64,000 nucleotides of DNA from contig NC_088801.1 in NCBI RefSeq assembly GCF_011386835.1, positions 682,001 through 746,000 of the forward strand. Reading direction: 5' to 3'. The notes beneath the pieces are model-generated. The model saw only the letters and a program-made list of their open reading frames with translations, did not search any database and was not told where the DNA came from. Below are positions 62,301-64,000 of the stretch, in pieces (positions within the stretch are counted from its first letter, which is position 1; the number at the start of each line of letters is the position of its first letter). The stretch is from Chrysemys picta bellii. Lineage: Eukaryota > Chordata > Testudines > Emydidae. Position numbers and translations under genes: made by a program.

Positions 62301-63219
62301 GCCTCCTGTCTGGCGCAACGACCTTCCCGTCCTTCTTCCACACAATCTCAGGCTTCGGCTTGCCTGTCACATAGCAGCGGAACTTGGCGTGCTTCCCCTC
62401 GCTCACAGCGAACGCCTTGGCTTTGGGTGCGCCGAGAGGCACCTCGCCATTGGGCCGGGCCGGCCAGGGCGCGGAGCGCTGCCCGTGGCAGTGTCTCCTG
62501 TCACCGTGCTGATCCGGCTGCTTACTGAAATGGCTCAGGGGCCAGCAGTTCCTGGGGGAGCCCAGGAAGGGGCCGTCTGGTAGCCCACGAGCCATGGGGT
62601 TGACCAGGAGCACAGCTGCTGCCAGGGCCTCCCCTGAGCGGTTCCGCGCCCTGCACACATAGACCCCACCATCCGGGGGCCGGGCGCTGAAGATCTTCAG
62701 GAAATGCCAGTCTTCCGGCTCCATCCCCACAGAGAAATGGCTGCTCTCAAAGAGATCCGACAGCTGGCGCCCATCCTTCTCCCACTGCAGCACAGGGCTA
62801 GGCTGCCCCGAGACCCTGCAGGTGAACATCACATCCTCGCCCCTGCAGACCTGCCAGGACAGAGGCTTGCTCAGAAAAACGGGGGGCATATCCTCAGGGT
62901 GTCCCTCCTGCTGCAGCTCCCCCGCCTCCACCTTGAGTGTGGCAGCAGCGTACGTCTCCCCGATGGCGTTCTTGGCCTTGCAGACATACTGCCCGCTGTC
63001 CGCTGGGGTCACCTGGGAAATGGACAGGCTGTACACGCTCCCCTCGGCCTCCACCTGGAAGCGGCCCAGCAGCGCGATCGGGGATTTGTCCTTCTCCCAG
63101 ATGATGCTGGGGCGTGGGTCGCCCGCGATCTGGCACTTCAGGACGGCATCAGCACCACTCTGCACTGTGAAAGTGCGGGGGTAGGCAAGGAACCGGGGGG
63201 CCCCCCCAAACACATCCAT
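12860..63219 (-). CDS. OBSL1: OBSL1, obscurin-like protein 1 (whole gene span, 27 coding exons)
   Basis: The product is a giant cytoskeletal adaptor. It is known at the sarcomere M-band, where its N-terminal Ig binds titin and myomesin, and in the CUL7-OBSL1-CCDC8 (3M) complex, mutations of which cause 3-M growth syndrome in people. Here 27 exons with GT-AG borders join to exactly 2450 codons (2449 aa). Order: Ig1-3 (exon 1), Ig4, Ig5, one FN3, Ig6, then 19 more Ig domains, ending VEGH. Almost all internal exons are symmetrical phase 1-1 and hold one Ig each; two Ig domains near the C-terminus are split by introns. Human OBSL1 is about 1896 aa with, by my count from memory, 19 Ig domains, so this copy appears to have about six more. 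Many Ig domains lack one or both canonical cysteines, as in the family. The ATG at 63219 is chosen because it gives [14 protein letters not shown], matching obscurin-family N-termini, with G at -3 and +4. Identification is firm; the exact transcript is predicted. Confidence 0.95.
12990..13125. repeat. ~41-bp tandem repeat in the last OBSL1 intron
   Basis: Three to four imperfect copies of GGCCCCATGGCAGAGACGGA-like units with a GGACCCCGGGCGGG partner. Confidence 0.7.
13457..13723 (-). CDS. OBSL1: OBSL1 exon 26: last Ig domain (Ig25)
   Basis: Residues 2359-2447. [47 protein letters not shown] and [18 protein letters not shown] match the C-terminal Ig of human OBSL1, which ends TRLLVEGN. Acceptor CTCGGCAG|CACTCC, donor GAGG|GTGAGG. 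Confidence 0.95.
13993..14097 (-). CDS. OBSL1: OBSL1 exon 25: Ig24, second half
   Basis: Residues 2324-2358. Acceptor [37 protein letters not shown] then SLQVE. The canonical second cysteine position is Arg/Phe-rich, as in human (EVRFQAG). 105 bases, donor GAGG|GTAATG. Confidence 0.9.
14364..14402 (+). repeat. (GT)n microsatellite
   Basis: About 19 GT dinucleotides with one GC interruption near 14393. Confidence 0.95.
15108..15350. mobile_element. Palindromic MITE-like element
   Basis: CATGGTGGCACGGGCTAGC at about 15207 is mirrored by GCTAGCCCATGCCACCACA at about 15271, and GTCTACAC-type ends occur nearby. Symmetry suggests a small DNA transposon; the ends and duplication were not resolved. 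Confidence 0.45.
15715..17029 (-). mobile_element. tRNA-derived SINE split by a CR1 insertion
   Basis: The two SINE parts (15715-15783 and 16878-17029) would join seamlessly at GAAAGGTCATTGA. The A and B boxes are at the right end on the - strand, next to the terminal C-run near 17020. The interrupting CR1 is flanked by AGGTCAT on both sides. Confidence 0.9.
15784..16877 (-). mobile_element. 5'-truncated CR1 LINE inside the SINE
   Basis: The - strand encodes the C-terminal half of a CR1 reverse transcriptase (FVDDTKLGG catalytic motif at about 16650-16680, then [20 protein letters not shown]). It ends with the typical GATTCTATGAATCTATGAAT-like 3' repeat. Direct repeats AGGTCAT (15777-15783, 16878-16884) are the target duplication. 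An internal frame of 245 codons is a fragment, not an active gene. Confidence 0.92.
17137..17176 (+). repeat. Short interstitial telomeric repeat (TTAGGG)n
   Basis: Six TTAGGG-type units with one variant (TTAGGGTAGG then TTTAGGG) in the intron just downstream of exon 24. Confidence 0.9.
17256..17417 (-). CDS. OBSL1: OBSL1 exon 24: Ig24, first half
   Basis: Residues 2270-2323. [38 protein letters not shown] and VKIRQEG; human has VSAREGDGATFECTVSEVET and RIRQEGKK. Donor GAGG|GTGAGT. The following 3.2-kb intron carries the SINE/CR1 nest. Confidence 0.93.
17575..17960. repeat. C-rich degenerate repeat between exons 23 and 24
   Basis: Many copies of CCCCCAGCTCTCAGCCCC and CTGGGAGACCCCCCAGCTCT in irregular order; this fills the whole short intron. 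Confidence 0.85.
17995..18148 (-). CDS. OBSL1: OBSL1 exon 23: Ig23, second half
   Basis: Residues 2219-2269. Acceptor [35 protein letters not shown] then [14 protein letters not shown]. Donor TACG|GTACGA. Junction WYK|DGTAL is exactly in register for an Ig C-C' turn. Confidence 0.93.
18444..18556 (-). CDS. OBSL1: OBSL1 exon 22: Ig23, first half
   Basis: Residues 2181-2218. [36 protein letters not shown], then a phase-0 donor AAG|GTAAGG. The domain continues in exon 23. Confidence 0.94.
18640..19195. repeat. 42-bp minisatellite in the intron between exons 21 and 22
   Basis: About 13 copies of a 42-bp unit containing AGAAGCTCACAGCGGGGAGG and TCACGGCTGGGCACTGCTGT. As 42 is a multiple of three, long open frames with a 14-residue period result on both strands; one runs into exon 21 but this is incidental. 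Confidence 0.95.
19402..19668 (-). CDS. OBSL1: OBSL1 exon 21: Ig22
   Basis: Residues 2092-2180. [20 protein letters not shown] and [20 protein letters not shown] match human RPLEDVTISEGGSATFQLEL. Neither disulphide cysteine is present. Donor AGAG|GTGGGG. Confidence 0.93.
20133..20399 (-). CDS. OBSL1: OBSL1 exon 20: Ig21
   Basis: Residues 2003-2091. [20 protein letters not shown] corresponds to human ELLFLRRLQDVRAEEGQD; first cysteine replaced (LEVELS), second kept (YRCESLHD). Donor GCGC|GTAGGT. Confidence 0.94.
20450..20900. repeat. Degenerate C/A-rich repeat, intron between exons 19 and 20
   Basis: Irregular copies of GGAACTACCCC, GAGACCCCC and CCATCCCAGAACC motifs. No clear unit. Confidence 0.6.
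20935..21485. repeat. ~40-bp minisatellite containing the end of exon 19
   Basis: About 14 units of roughly 40 bp built on CCCCTCCCTTGCACGCTCAG followed by CCAGGC. The real exon border reads CCCCTCACCTTGCACGCTCA on the same strand, so each unit resembles the exon end plus donor, but CTCACC has become CTCCC: the GT of the donor is missing from every copy I checked. The array ends exactly at the exon. Confidence 0.93.
21486..21755 (-). CDS. OBSL1: OBSL1 exon 19: Ig20
   Basis: Residues 1913-2002. [20 protein letters not shown] matches the human LVKLVSELTPLTVHEGDDATF domain; the second cysteine is absent (TVTARAEG) as in human. Its 3' end and donor (GTGCAAG|GTGAGG) recur, without the GT, in the minisatellite that fills the next intron. 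Confidence 0.94.
22235..22640. repeat. ~36-bp G-rich minisatellite beside exon 18
   Basis: About 11 copies of GGGGTCAGGGCCCTGGGGCT followed by GAGGGCTGGGCTGG. The array stops about 25 bp from the exon 18 donor. Confidence 0.93.
22664..22930 (-). CDS. OBSL1: OBSL1 exon 18: Ig19
   Basis: Residues 1824-1912. [37 protein letters not shown] and [14 protein letters not shown]; canonical. Donor CAGG|GTGAGT. Confidence 0.93.
23156..23431 (-). CDS. OBSL1: OBSL1 exon 17: Ig18
   Basis: Residues 1732-1823. [20 protein letters not shown]; first cysteine absent (LSAIVS), second present (YTCLSCHD). Donor AAAG|GTGAGA. Confidence 0.92.
23470..24175. repeat. 42-bp minisatellite in the intron between exons 16 and 17
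   Basis: About 17 copies of CAGGGAGCCGGGCAGGGAAC followed by CGGTCAGGGAGCCGGGCGCT and GG, with internal 12-bp sub-repeats (CAGGGAGCCGGG). Units near the right end change to TGGCGGGAGCC variants. Confidence 0.95.
24202..24477 (-). CDS. OBSL1: OBSL1 exon 16: Ig17
   Basis: Residues 1640-1731. [20 protein letters not shown]; first cysteine absent (LVARLT), second present (FSCDTGDD). Closely related to exon 17 (shared EQAPV-W context), so the pair may be an older duplication. Donor AGAG|GTGAGC. Confidence 0.92.
24542..24963 (+). mobile_element. Solo LTR, 422 bp, TSD TGTGG
   Basis: Starts TGTGACGGAGCAGG and ends CACTCCGCAACA. Perfect 5-bp duplication TGTGG at 24537-24541 and 24964-24968. It contains AATAAACCTTCTGCTTTACT, the LTR poly(A) region shared with other copies here. 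Confidence 0.92.
25040..25520 (+). repeat. ~85-bp tandem repeat with a CTCF motif per unit
   Basis: Five and a half copies of 82-88 bp, each with GTCACTGGCTGTGGGG, GGTTCCCGGCTACTCCAGCC and CTCTCCCAGCAGGGGGCGCT. It lies in the intron between exons 15 and 16, just beyond an LTR. Confidence 0.95.
25114..25471 (+). promoter_or_regulatory. Array of five consensus CTCF cores
   Basis: CCAGCAGGGGGCGCT at 25114, 25196, 25370 and 25457, and CCAGCAGGGGGCACT at 25283. All fit CCASYAGRKGGCRSY exactly and all point the same way. Motif evidence only; binding is not shown. Confidence 0.5.
26721..26996 (-). CDS. OBSL1: OBSL1 exon 15: Ig16
   Basis: Residues 1548-1639. [38 protein letters not shown] and [13 protein letters not shown]; canonical. 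Donor GCAG|GTGAGC. Confidence 0.93.
26997..27789 (-). other. Intron between exons 14 and 15, unassigned part
   Basis: Nothing recognised apart from a run of CAGAC/GACAG motifs at 27110-27260 and a minus-strand CTCF-like GCCCTCTAGTGG at 27749-27760. Confidence 0.35.
27790..28188 (+). mobile_element. Second copy of the hAT family, left end lost
   Basis: The right end TTTGCCCACCCCTG (to 28188) and internal stretches (CTCCCATTGGCC, ATTGGGCCAGCATGCAGAGC) match the element at 11438-12143. I could not find the left inverted repeat or a duplication. Confidence 0.75.
28200..28700 (-). mobile_element. Old CR1-like LINE remnant
   Basis: Shares phrases with other CR1 3' parts here (GGCAGGGAGTTCCACAGGTT). 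Frameless and diverged. Confidence 0.55.
28890..29275 (+). repeat. 33-bp minisatellite
   Basis: About 11-12 copies of GCCTGCCTGGGCCCTCTGCC followed by CCCTCCCTC. 33 bp keeps all three frames open, giving [15 protein letters not shown] shadows. Confidence 0.95.
29450..29663 (+). mobile_element. hAT-type MITE, 214 bp, TSD TGCCCGGC
   Basis: Inverted ends CAGGGCCAGCTCCAGG and CCTGGAGCCGGCCCTG, flanked by perfect 8-bp repeats TGCCCGGC (29442-29449 and 29664-29671). Ends about 90 bp from the exon 14 donor. Confidence 0.9.
29754..30029 (-). CDS. OBSL1: OBSL1 exon 14: Ig15
   Basis: Residues 1456-1547. [20 protein letters not shown]; the first disulphide cysteine is replaced (LEVTLS), the second kept (YLCDSHDD). 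Matches the human domain with EYLCDAPQDSRIF. Donor GAAG|GTACGG. Confidence 0.93.
30645..32019 (+). mobile_element. LTR-like repeat interrupted by a younger LTR
   Basis: Parts 30645-31132 and 31827-32019 align with the repeat at 61197-61885 (GGAATTGGCTGTA start, TGTGACGGGCTCCCAG, AATGGCAAATCC, then GACGGGGCCTCCCA). The 61-kb copy reads straight across the point where this copy is interrupted. Confidence 0.75.
31133..31826 (+). mobile_element. Solo LTR, ~694 bp, TSD GATGG
   Basis: Starts TGTGACAAAGTGGGTTTTTC. Its end has drifted from GTGACA to GCCATA. GATGG at 31128-31132 and 31827-31831 is the target duplication. It is the same family as 46931-47552 and 60278-60899. Confidence 0.82.
32020..32531 (-). 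other. Intron between exons 13 and 14, unassigned part
   Basis: No gene or repeat recognised between the LTR-like element and exon 13. Confidence 0.35.
32532..32807 (-). CDS. OBSL1: OBSL1 exon 13: Ig14
   Basis: Residues 1364-1455. [20 protein letters not shown]; canonical [16 protein letters not shown] and [12 protein letters not shown]. Donor TGTG|GTGAGT. Confidence 0.94.
33246..33521 (-). CDS. OBSL1: OBSL1 exon 12: Ig13
   Basis: Residues 1272-1363. [36 protein letters not shown] and [14 protein letters not shown] correspond to the human domain with YVCETRHEAITFNV. Donor CAG|GTGAGC. Confidence 0.94.
33820..34460. repeat. 44-48 bp minisatellite in the intron between exons 11 and 12
   Basis: About 14 copies of GGGCCAGGGGCTGGGCGCTG, ACAGGGGGGCCGGGCTCTCC and CCTCGG. 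Open frames with a 16-residue period are shadows. Confidence 0.95.
34485..34579. repeat. Two donor-bearing repeat copies next to exon 11
   Basis: GACCAGGGGTGTCACTGACC then TGCCAGCTGGGGTAACGGGG, followed by a second, shortened copy that runs directly into the exon 11 donor. This is the same 65-bp unit as at 40900-41783. Confidence 0.85.
34580..34852 (-). CDS. OBSL1: OBSL1 exon 11: Ig12 (module A, subtype 1)
   Basis: Residues 1181-1271. A-module copy with [14 protein letters not shown] and NITVT. Donor ACAG|GTCGGTGA. The intron just downstream has two partial copies of the same donor-bearing 65-bp repeat found beside exon 8. Confidence 0.94.
35500..35775 (-). CDS. OBSL1: OBSL1 exon 10: Ig11 (module B, copy 2)
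   Basis: Residues 1089-1180. [20 protein letters not shown]; otherwise nearly identical to exon 6. Canonical Cys-Trp-Cys. Acceptor CTCTCAG|CCCCGC, donor CCG|GTGAGC. Confidence 0.94.
36112..36215 (-). mobile_element. Short dispersed repeat
   Basis: GGGGACCAGACAGCAAATGT, AGGAGCCTATATAAGAAAAA and TGGGACTGTCCCTATTCACC belong to a small turtle repeat I recognise but cannot name with certainty. Confidence 0.55.
36350..36955 (+). mobile_element. L2-type LINE fragment (RT region)
   Basis: CTCTCCGACTATCGCCCCAT, CTCCCTTCCTCCCCAAGCTC and ACCTGTCAGCCACCTTCACA match the SNYRPIS and DLSAAFDT blocks of L2 reverse transcriptase, with frameshifts. Confidence 0.65.
37020..37385 (+). repeat. Unnamed repeat, also present at 49880-50270
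   Basis: Shares GACTGGCCCAG, GAGTGAGAACAATTGACACC-like and TTTACAGGC blocks, in the same order, with 49880-50270. It is either a dispersed element or the trace of a block duplication. Confidence 0.6.
37386..37985 (-). mobile_element. CR1 LINE 3' part
   Basis: CTTAAGAACATAAAAATGGC, GGAGTTCCACAGATTGACTG and TCATATCCCCCCCTTAGTCA are typical of a CR1 3' region read in antisense. About 600 bp and without a frame. Confidence 0.8.
37986..39279. other. Intron between exons 9 and 10, mostly unassigned
   Basis: 38190-38335 is a repeat with GGGTGCTCAGCACCCACCAT and GTGCTCCAGCCCCGGAGCAC (self-complementary, probably a DNA transposon). Nothing is recognised in the rest. Confidence 0.4.
39280..39850 (+). 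mobile_element. L2-type LINE 3' fragment
   Basis: TTTCACTGGCTGTCGACACT, CATTATCCACCCTCTCCAGA and related phrases resemble the L2 ORF2 C-terminus and 3' UTR. Diverged. Confidence 0.5.
39990..40262 (-). CDS. OBSL1: OBSL1 exon 9: Ig10 (module A, subtype 2)
   Basis: Residues 998-1088. A-module copy with [14 protein letters not shown] and NISVT; donor CAG|GTCAGTG. The upstream intron keeps about 70 bp of recognisable similarity to those before exons 7 and 11. Confidence 0.94.
40570..40760 (+). repeat. ~95-bp repeat with CTCF-like cores
   Basis: Two copies plus a third end. TCAGCAGGGGGCGCT at 40590 and TCAGTAGGGGGCGCT at 40683 differ from the CTCF core only at the first base; a third, weaker GAGGGGGCGCT lies at 40742. 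Confidence 0.8.
40900..41783. repeat. 65-bp minisatellite carrying a splice-donor copy, beside exon 8
   Basis: About 13 copies. On the OBSL1 strand each contains GGCAGGTCGGTGACACC or a close variant; the real exon 8 donor is ACAG|GTCGGTGACATC. The array is contiguous with the exon. Confidence 0.93.
41784..42056 (-). CDS. OBSL1: OBSL1 exon 8: Ig9 (module A, subtype 1)
   Basis: Residues 907-997. A-module copy with [23 protein letters not shown] and NITVT; donor CAG|GTCGGTGA as in exon 11. The intron side of this donor continues directly into a 65-bp minisatellite that carries the same donor sequence. Confidence 0.93.
42722..45425 (+). mobile_element. CR1 LINE with broken RT gene
   Basis: Translation shows an endonuclease-RT linker, the RT core ([60 protein letters not shown] catalytic motif at about 44539-44565) and the C-terminal region, then the 3' tail. 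Stops and frameshifts are at about 43073, 44149 and 44990, and a solo LTR sits at 43456. It is not functional. Confidence 0.9.
43456..43912 (-). mobile_element. Solo LTR, 457 bp, TSD AAATG, inside the CR1
   Basis: On the - strand it starts TGTGTCGAACTGG and ends CACTCCGTGACA. AAATG occurs at 43451-43455 and 43913-43917. Its 3' half matches the LTR at 24542-24963. Confidence 0.88.
45745..45955 (+). mobile_element. LINE 3' fragment inserted in the older LINE
   Basis: GGAACAACTTACCAAGAGCT to GGTCCCTTCTGGCCTTAGAA is a sense-oriented L3/CR1 3' end. Confidence 0.65.
46524..46612 (+). mobile_element. Penelope-like short insertion, 18-bp TSD
   Basis: 89 bp (CAAGGAGTCTGGTGGCACCT, AAAGACTAACAGATTTATTT, ending CTTCCGATGC) flanked by perfect 18-bp repeats AATCCTAGCTTATATATA at 46506-46523 and 46613-46630. 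Confidence 0.8.
46931..47552 (+). mobile_element. Solo LTR, 622 bp, TSD CACAT
   Basis: Starts TGTGACGAAGTGGGACTG, ends GACTCCGTGACA; AATAAACCTCTGTTTTACTG marks the poly(A) region. CACAT is duplicated at 46926-46930 and 47553-47557. Confidence 0.93.
47955..48600. mobile_element. Penelope-like element in two opposed parts
   Basis: 47960-48280 is antisense 3' sequence of a turtle Penelope-like element (GGAGTCTGTTTTTGAAGTTT, GATTGAAGTGTTCTCCTACT). 48283-48402 is sense and encodes [20 protein letters not shown] then [18 protein letters not shown], the N-terminal RT signature of the group; 48518-48600 continues in sense (CCACATATCTATTCCGGGGA). A SINE/CR1-tail piece at 48403-48517 interrupts it. 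Confidence 0.72.
48403..48517 (-). mobile_element. SINE/CR1 tail fragment inside the Penelope-like element
   Basis: AGAACTAGAACGGACTTTGA to TTTGCCCCAGATCCTTAAAT matches the 3' half of the tRNA-derived SINE in antisense. Confidence 0.75.
49212..49484 (-). CDS. OBSL1: OBSL1 exon 7: Ig8 (module A, subtype 2)
   Basis: Residues 816-906, [20 protein letters not shown] onward with [16 protein letters not shown] and [18 protein letters not shown]. One of four near-identical A modules; with exon 9 it shares LLLEH, ISVT and the donor CAG|GTCAGTG. Confidence 0.94.
49880..50270 (+). repeat. Unnamed repeat, also present at 37020-37385
   Basis: See 37020-37385. Here it lies between exons 6 and 7, there between exons 9 and 10, in the same orientation. 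Confidence 0.6.
50715..50990 (-). CDS. OBSL1: OBSL1 exon 6: Ig7 (module B, copy 1)
   Basis: Residues 724-815, starting [20 protein letters not shown]; canonical Cys-Trp-Cys (LECEV, VRWLKDG, YTCDAG). It differs from exon 10 by only two residues out of 92 and shares its splice flanks, so the two are recent duplicates or have been homogenised. Donor CCG|GTGAGC. Confidence 0.94.
50991..52066 (-). other. Intron between exons 5 and 6
   Basis: About 1.1 kb with no recognised exon or repeat. Confidence 0.45.
52067..52342 (-). CDS. OBSL1: OBSL1 exon 5: Ig6
   Basis: Residues 632-723. [20 protein letters not shown] and [12 protein letters not shown] match the human LEDVQVYDGEDAVFSLDL domain. Both disulphide cysteines are absent (FSLELS and VKFESS), a family feature. 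Acceptor GCTCTAG|TCCCGG, donor CAAG|GTACGT. Confidence 0.93.
52430..52655 (+). mobile_element. tRNA-derived turtle SINE
   Basis: A box TAGCTCAGTGGTTTGAGC at 52441, B box GTTGTGAGTTCAATCC at 52480-52495, CR1-like tail (CAAGGTCCCTTCCAGTTCTA) and a (TTTA)n end at 52620-52652. Full length; the best preserved copy in the window. Confidence 0.93.
53001..53306 (-). CDS. OBSL1: OBSL1 exon 4: fibronectin type III domain
   Basis: Residues 530-631. The only FN3 of the protein: [29 protein letters not shown] and [16 protein letters not shown] are the B, C and F-G strand signatures. Acceptor TGTGTTAG|GTGCAAAG, donor CTTG|GTATGT. 306 bases. A CR1 retrotransposon lies only 217 bp upstream. Confidence 0.94.
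53523..54978 (+). mobile_element. 5'-truncated CR1 LINE with near-intact RT domain
   Basis: A 384-codon frame (53532-54686) holds RT motifs [52 protein letters not shown] and [10 protein letters not shown] small indel near 54660 shifts the frame; the rest (54697-54891) encodes the normal C-terminus ending LAGMI. It ends with ATTCTGTGATTCTATGAT. Endonuclease and ORF1 are missing, so it is a dead copy. Antisense to OBSL1. Confidence 0.93.
54979..57268 (-). other. Intron between exons 3 and 4, upstream part
   Basis: No exon recognised. It contains AT-richer DNA with AATAAA-like stretches near 55400 and 56440 that may belong to unrecognised LTRs, and a diverged LINE 3' end near 56850-56950. Confidence 0.4.
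57269..57529 (-). CDS. OBSL1: OBSL1 exon 3: Ig5
   Basis: Residues 443-529. Begins [20 protein letters not shown], almost identical to the human signature [15 protein letters not shown]. The second disulphide cysteine is replaced (VISFSVG), as in the human domain. Donor AAAT|GTGAGA. Confidence 0.94.
57530..58048 (-). other. Intron between exons 2 and 3
   Basis: Repetitive GGCAGGG/CAGGGAAAGG motifs from 57730 to 57990 without a clear unit. No other feature. Confidence 0.5.
58049..58318 (-). CDS. OBSL1: OBSL1 exon 2: Ig4
   Basis: Residues 353-442. [20 protein letters not shown] begins the domain; LECKV, TAWYLED and IYLCEMKD supply the Cys, Trp and Cys of a canonical Ig. Acceptor CACCAG|AGCACC, donor AGAG|GTGAGA. 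270 bases, phase 1-1. Confidence 0.94.
59105..59262. mobile_element. MITE-like palindromic segment
   Basis: GAGGTCGGTAGAA is partly mirrored by TTCTACCGACCGC, and TGTAGACAGCGCTAGGTCGC is a turtle DNA-transposon end I recognise only loosely. Borders uncertain. Confidence 0.4.
60000..60116. mobile_element. Penelope-like short hairpin insertion, 12-bp TSD
   Basis: 117 bp between perfect GCTTCCAGCACA repeats (59988-59999 and 60117-60128). The left arm GAACAGGAGTACTTGTGGCA is mirrored by TGCCAGAAGTACTCCTGTTC; the end GATACAGACTAACACGGCTG is the known turtle Penelope-like terminus. Confidence 0.8.
60278..60899 (+). mobile_element. Solo LTR, 622 bp, TSD CCAGG
   Basis: Starts TGTGATGAAGGGGG, ends GAGTCCGTGACA. 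CCAGG at 60273-60277 and 60900-60904. AATAAACCTCCTGTTTTATG marks its poly(A) region. Confidence 0.92.
61197..61885 (+). mobile_element. LTR-like repeat, intact homologue of 30645-32019
   Basis: GGAATTGGCTGTAATATTTT, TGTGACGGGCTCCCAGTTGT and CTGACGGGGCCTCCCAGAAC align with the split copy at 30.6-32.0 kb. Ends not resolved. Confidence 0.7.
62163..63219 (-). CDS. OBSL1: OBSL1 coding exon 1: Ig1-Ig3
   Basis: Residues 1-352. Ig1 has C29, W41 and C80; by homology this is the titin/myomesin-binding domain. Ig2 starts at [11 protein letters not shown], about residue 112. Ig3 carries the strongly conserved [20 protein letters not shown]. The Ig2-Ig3 linker is about 60 residues and rich in His, Pro and basic residues, longer than in human. 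Donor GAGAG|GTAGGG. An in-frame ATG 12 codons upstream (63255) has a poorer context. Confidence 0.93.
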
Positions 63220-63292
63220 CTCCGGACTCAGCTGGGGCACTGCAGGGCCCCGCATCGGTGGCTCAGCCAGGACAGCAACTGGGCCCAGACAC
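63220..63292 (-). other. OBSL1: OBSL1 5' UTR part of exon 1
   Basis: A (TCTG)n pyrimidine tract followed by CCCTCCAG|GTGTCTGG gives a possible 3' splice site at 63293, so the coding exon may start at 63292 after an upstream leader exon. Alternatively transcription starts nearby and this is continuous leader. Confidence 0.4.
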
Positions 63293-64000
63293 CTGGAGGG
63301 ACAGACAGACAGACAGACAGCACTAGGAGTCCAACCCCGCTGCAGGAGAAGGCTATGGGGCAAGCAGAGGCATTGCACTGTAGGGACAGAGCCCCTCATG
63401 GCACTCCCTCCGGGAACCAGCCTCCCCTCAGCAAGGCCACGGCAAGGTCAGCCCACTGGAGAAGCGGCTCTGGGGCCTGCCTCTTTCAAAGCAGAGCCCC
63501 CTGGACCCCTCAGCCCAGGGCCTCGTGGGGCGCAGGCCCCTAGCCAGGCGAAGCAGCTGCCCAGGCCTCTGGGAGCTGGAAGCTCAGAAGAATCTTGTGC
63601 CGAGTCCTTTGGCCAGAAGACAGTGGCCACCCGCAGACAGGTGGGCCCTGGACATGTTGAGTCCCCAGCCCCCTGGATTCCACCCCAGCGCCAGTGCATC
63701 AGGTTTCCCTGCAGGCCGCCAGCCCAAGCCTATTGTTAGACGGTTATTTCGGTCTCGCTGGGACTCCGCTCACTTCCTGGATCCCCTGATGGCGCGAACA
63801 CAACCGGTCCACACTGCTGGGGCTCGTAGCCAGCGCCAGCCTCGGGCACAGAGCCAAGCAGCCCTGCGGTGGCTCGGACAGGCCTGACTGGACGCCCCAG
63901 GAGCCTGTGCAATGGTACATACGGTCTCTCCCCGTCTCCCAACGGCCCCCTAGATCTCCTGTGCCCTGCGGGTCCCATACCTGGCACCCAGAGGCCCCCT
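63293..64000. other. Upstream flank of OBSL1
   Basis: Short (CAGA)n tract at 63301-63320. No coding exon recognised. It may contain the promoter or a leader exon. INHA, the usual neighbour, is not visible. Confidence 0.4.

Noticed and set aside
63253..63255. Upstream in-frame ATG as OBSL1 start
   Set aside because: It would add 12 residues with no family similarity and has C at -3; the ATG at 63219 has G at -3 and G at +4 and fits family N-termini. Not fully excluded.
61615..63399. A single 594-codon frame as the OBSL1 N-terminus
   Set aside because: It runs past the donor at 62162 into intron sequence, and begins upstream of the homologous start; homology stops exactly at the donor.

Overview
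The window is vertebrate nuclear DNA, most likely from a cryptodiran turtle. The evidence for a turtle is repeat content recognised by eye, not a database search: a tRNA-derived SINE whose tail matches the 3' end of a CR1 LINE (the tortoise pol III SINE type), several CR1 copies, a repeated family of solo LTRs with the same ends, Penelope-like fragments and hAT elements. The DNA is GC-rich and carries many intronic minisatellites. There are no prokaryotic features.

Two protein-coding genes lie tail to tail. On the + strand, TMEM198 has four coding exons (2976-8011, 358 aa, seven membrane spans). A probable 3' UTR runs to about 10.23 kb. On the - strand, OBSL1 (obscurin-like 1) starts at 63219 and stops at 12860. 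I could place 27 coding exons with GT-AG borders; they total 7350 bases (2450 codons, 2449 aa) with every phase consistent. The order TMEM198-OBSL1 matches the 2q35 arrangement in human, where CHPF and INHA flank the pair; neither flanking gene is visible here.

Layout: 1-1.5 kb is a 31-bp minisatellite with a 186-bp higher-order repeat. TMEM198 occupies 2.9-10.2 kb, with a G-rich minisatellite filling intron 2. The gap between the genes (10.2-12.9 kb) holds an LTR that itself contains a hAT element. OBSL1 then spans 12.9-63.3 kb. Its 3' third (13-25 kb) has closely packed Ig exons separated by short introns full of minisatellites. The middle (26-51 kb) holds the near-identical Ig modules. Its 5' part (52-63 kb) has the FN3 exon, two further Ig exons and a large first coding exon with three Ig domains.

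The most interesting points are: (1) OBSL1 encodes 25 Ig domains and one FN3, about 550 residues longer than the human protein as I remember it, and part of the excess comes from exon copies that are almost identical; (2) at least two intronic minisatellites have absorbed the end of an Ig exon and its splice-donor region; (3) an ~85-bp tandem repeat carries five copies of a consensus CTCF core motif; (4) several transposon nests can be resolved with exact target-site duplications. TMEM198 is a membrane protein tied to Wnt/LRP6 signalling, and OBSL1 is a cytoskeletal adaptor of the sarcomere and of the CUL7-CCDC8 (3M) complex. Their adjacency is conserved synteny; I see no evidence of a shared pathway.
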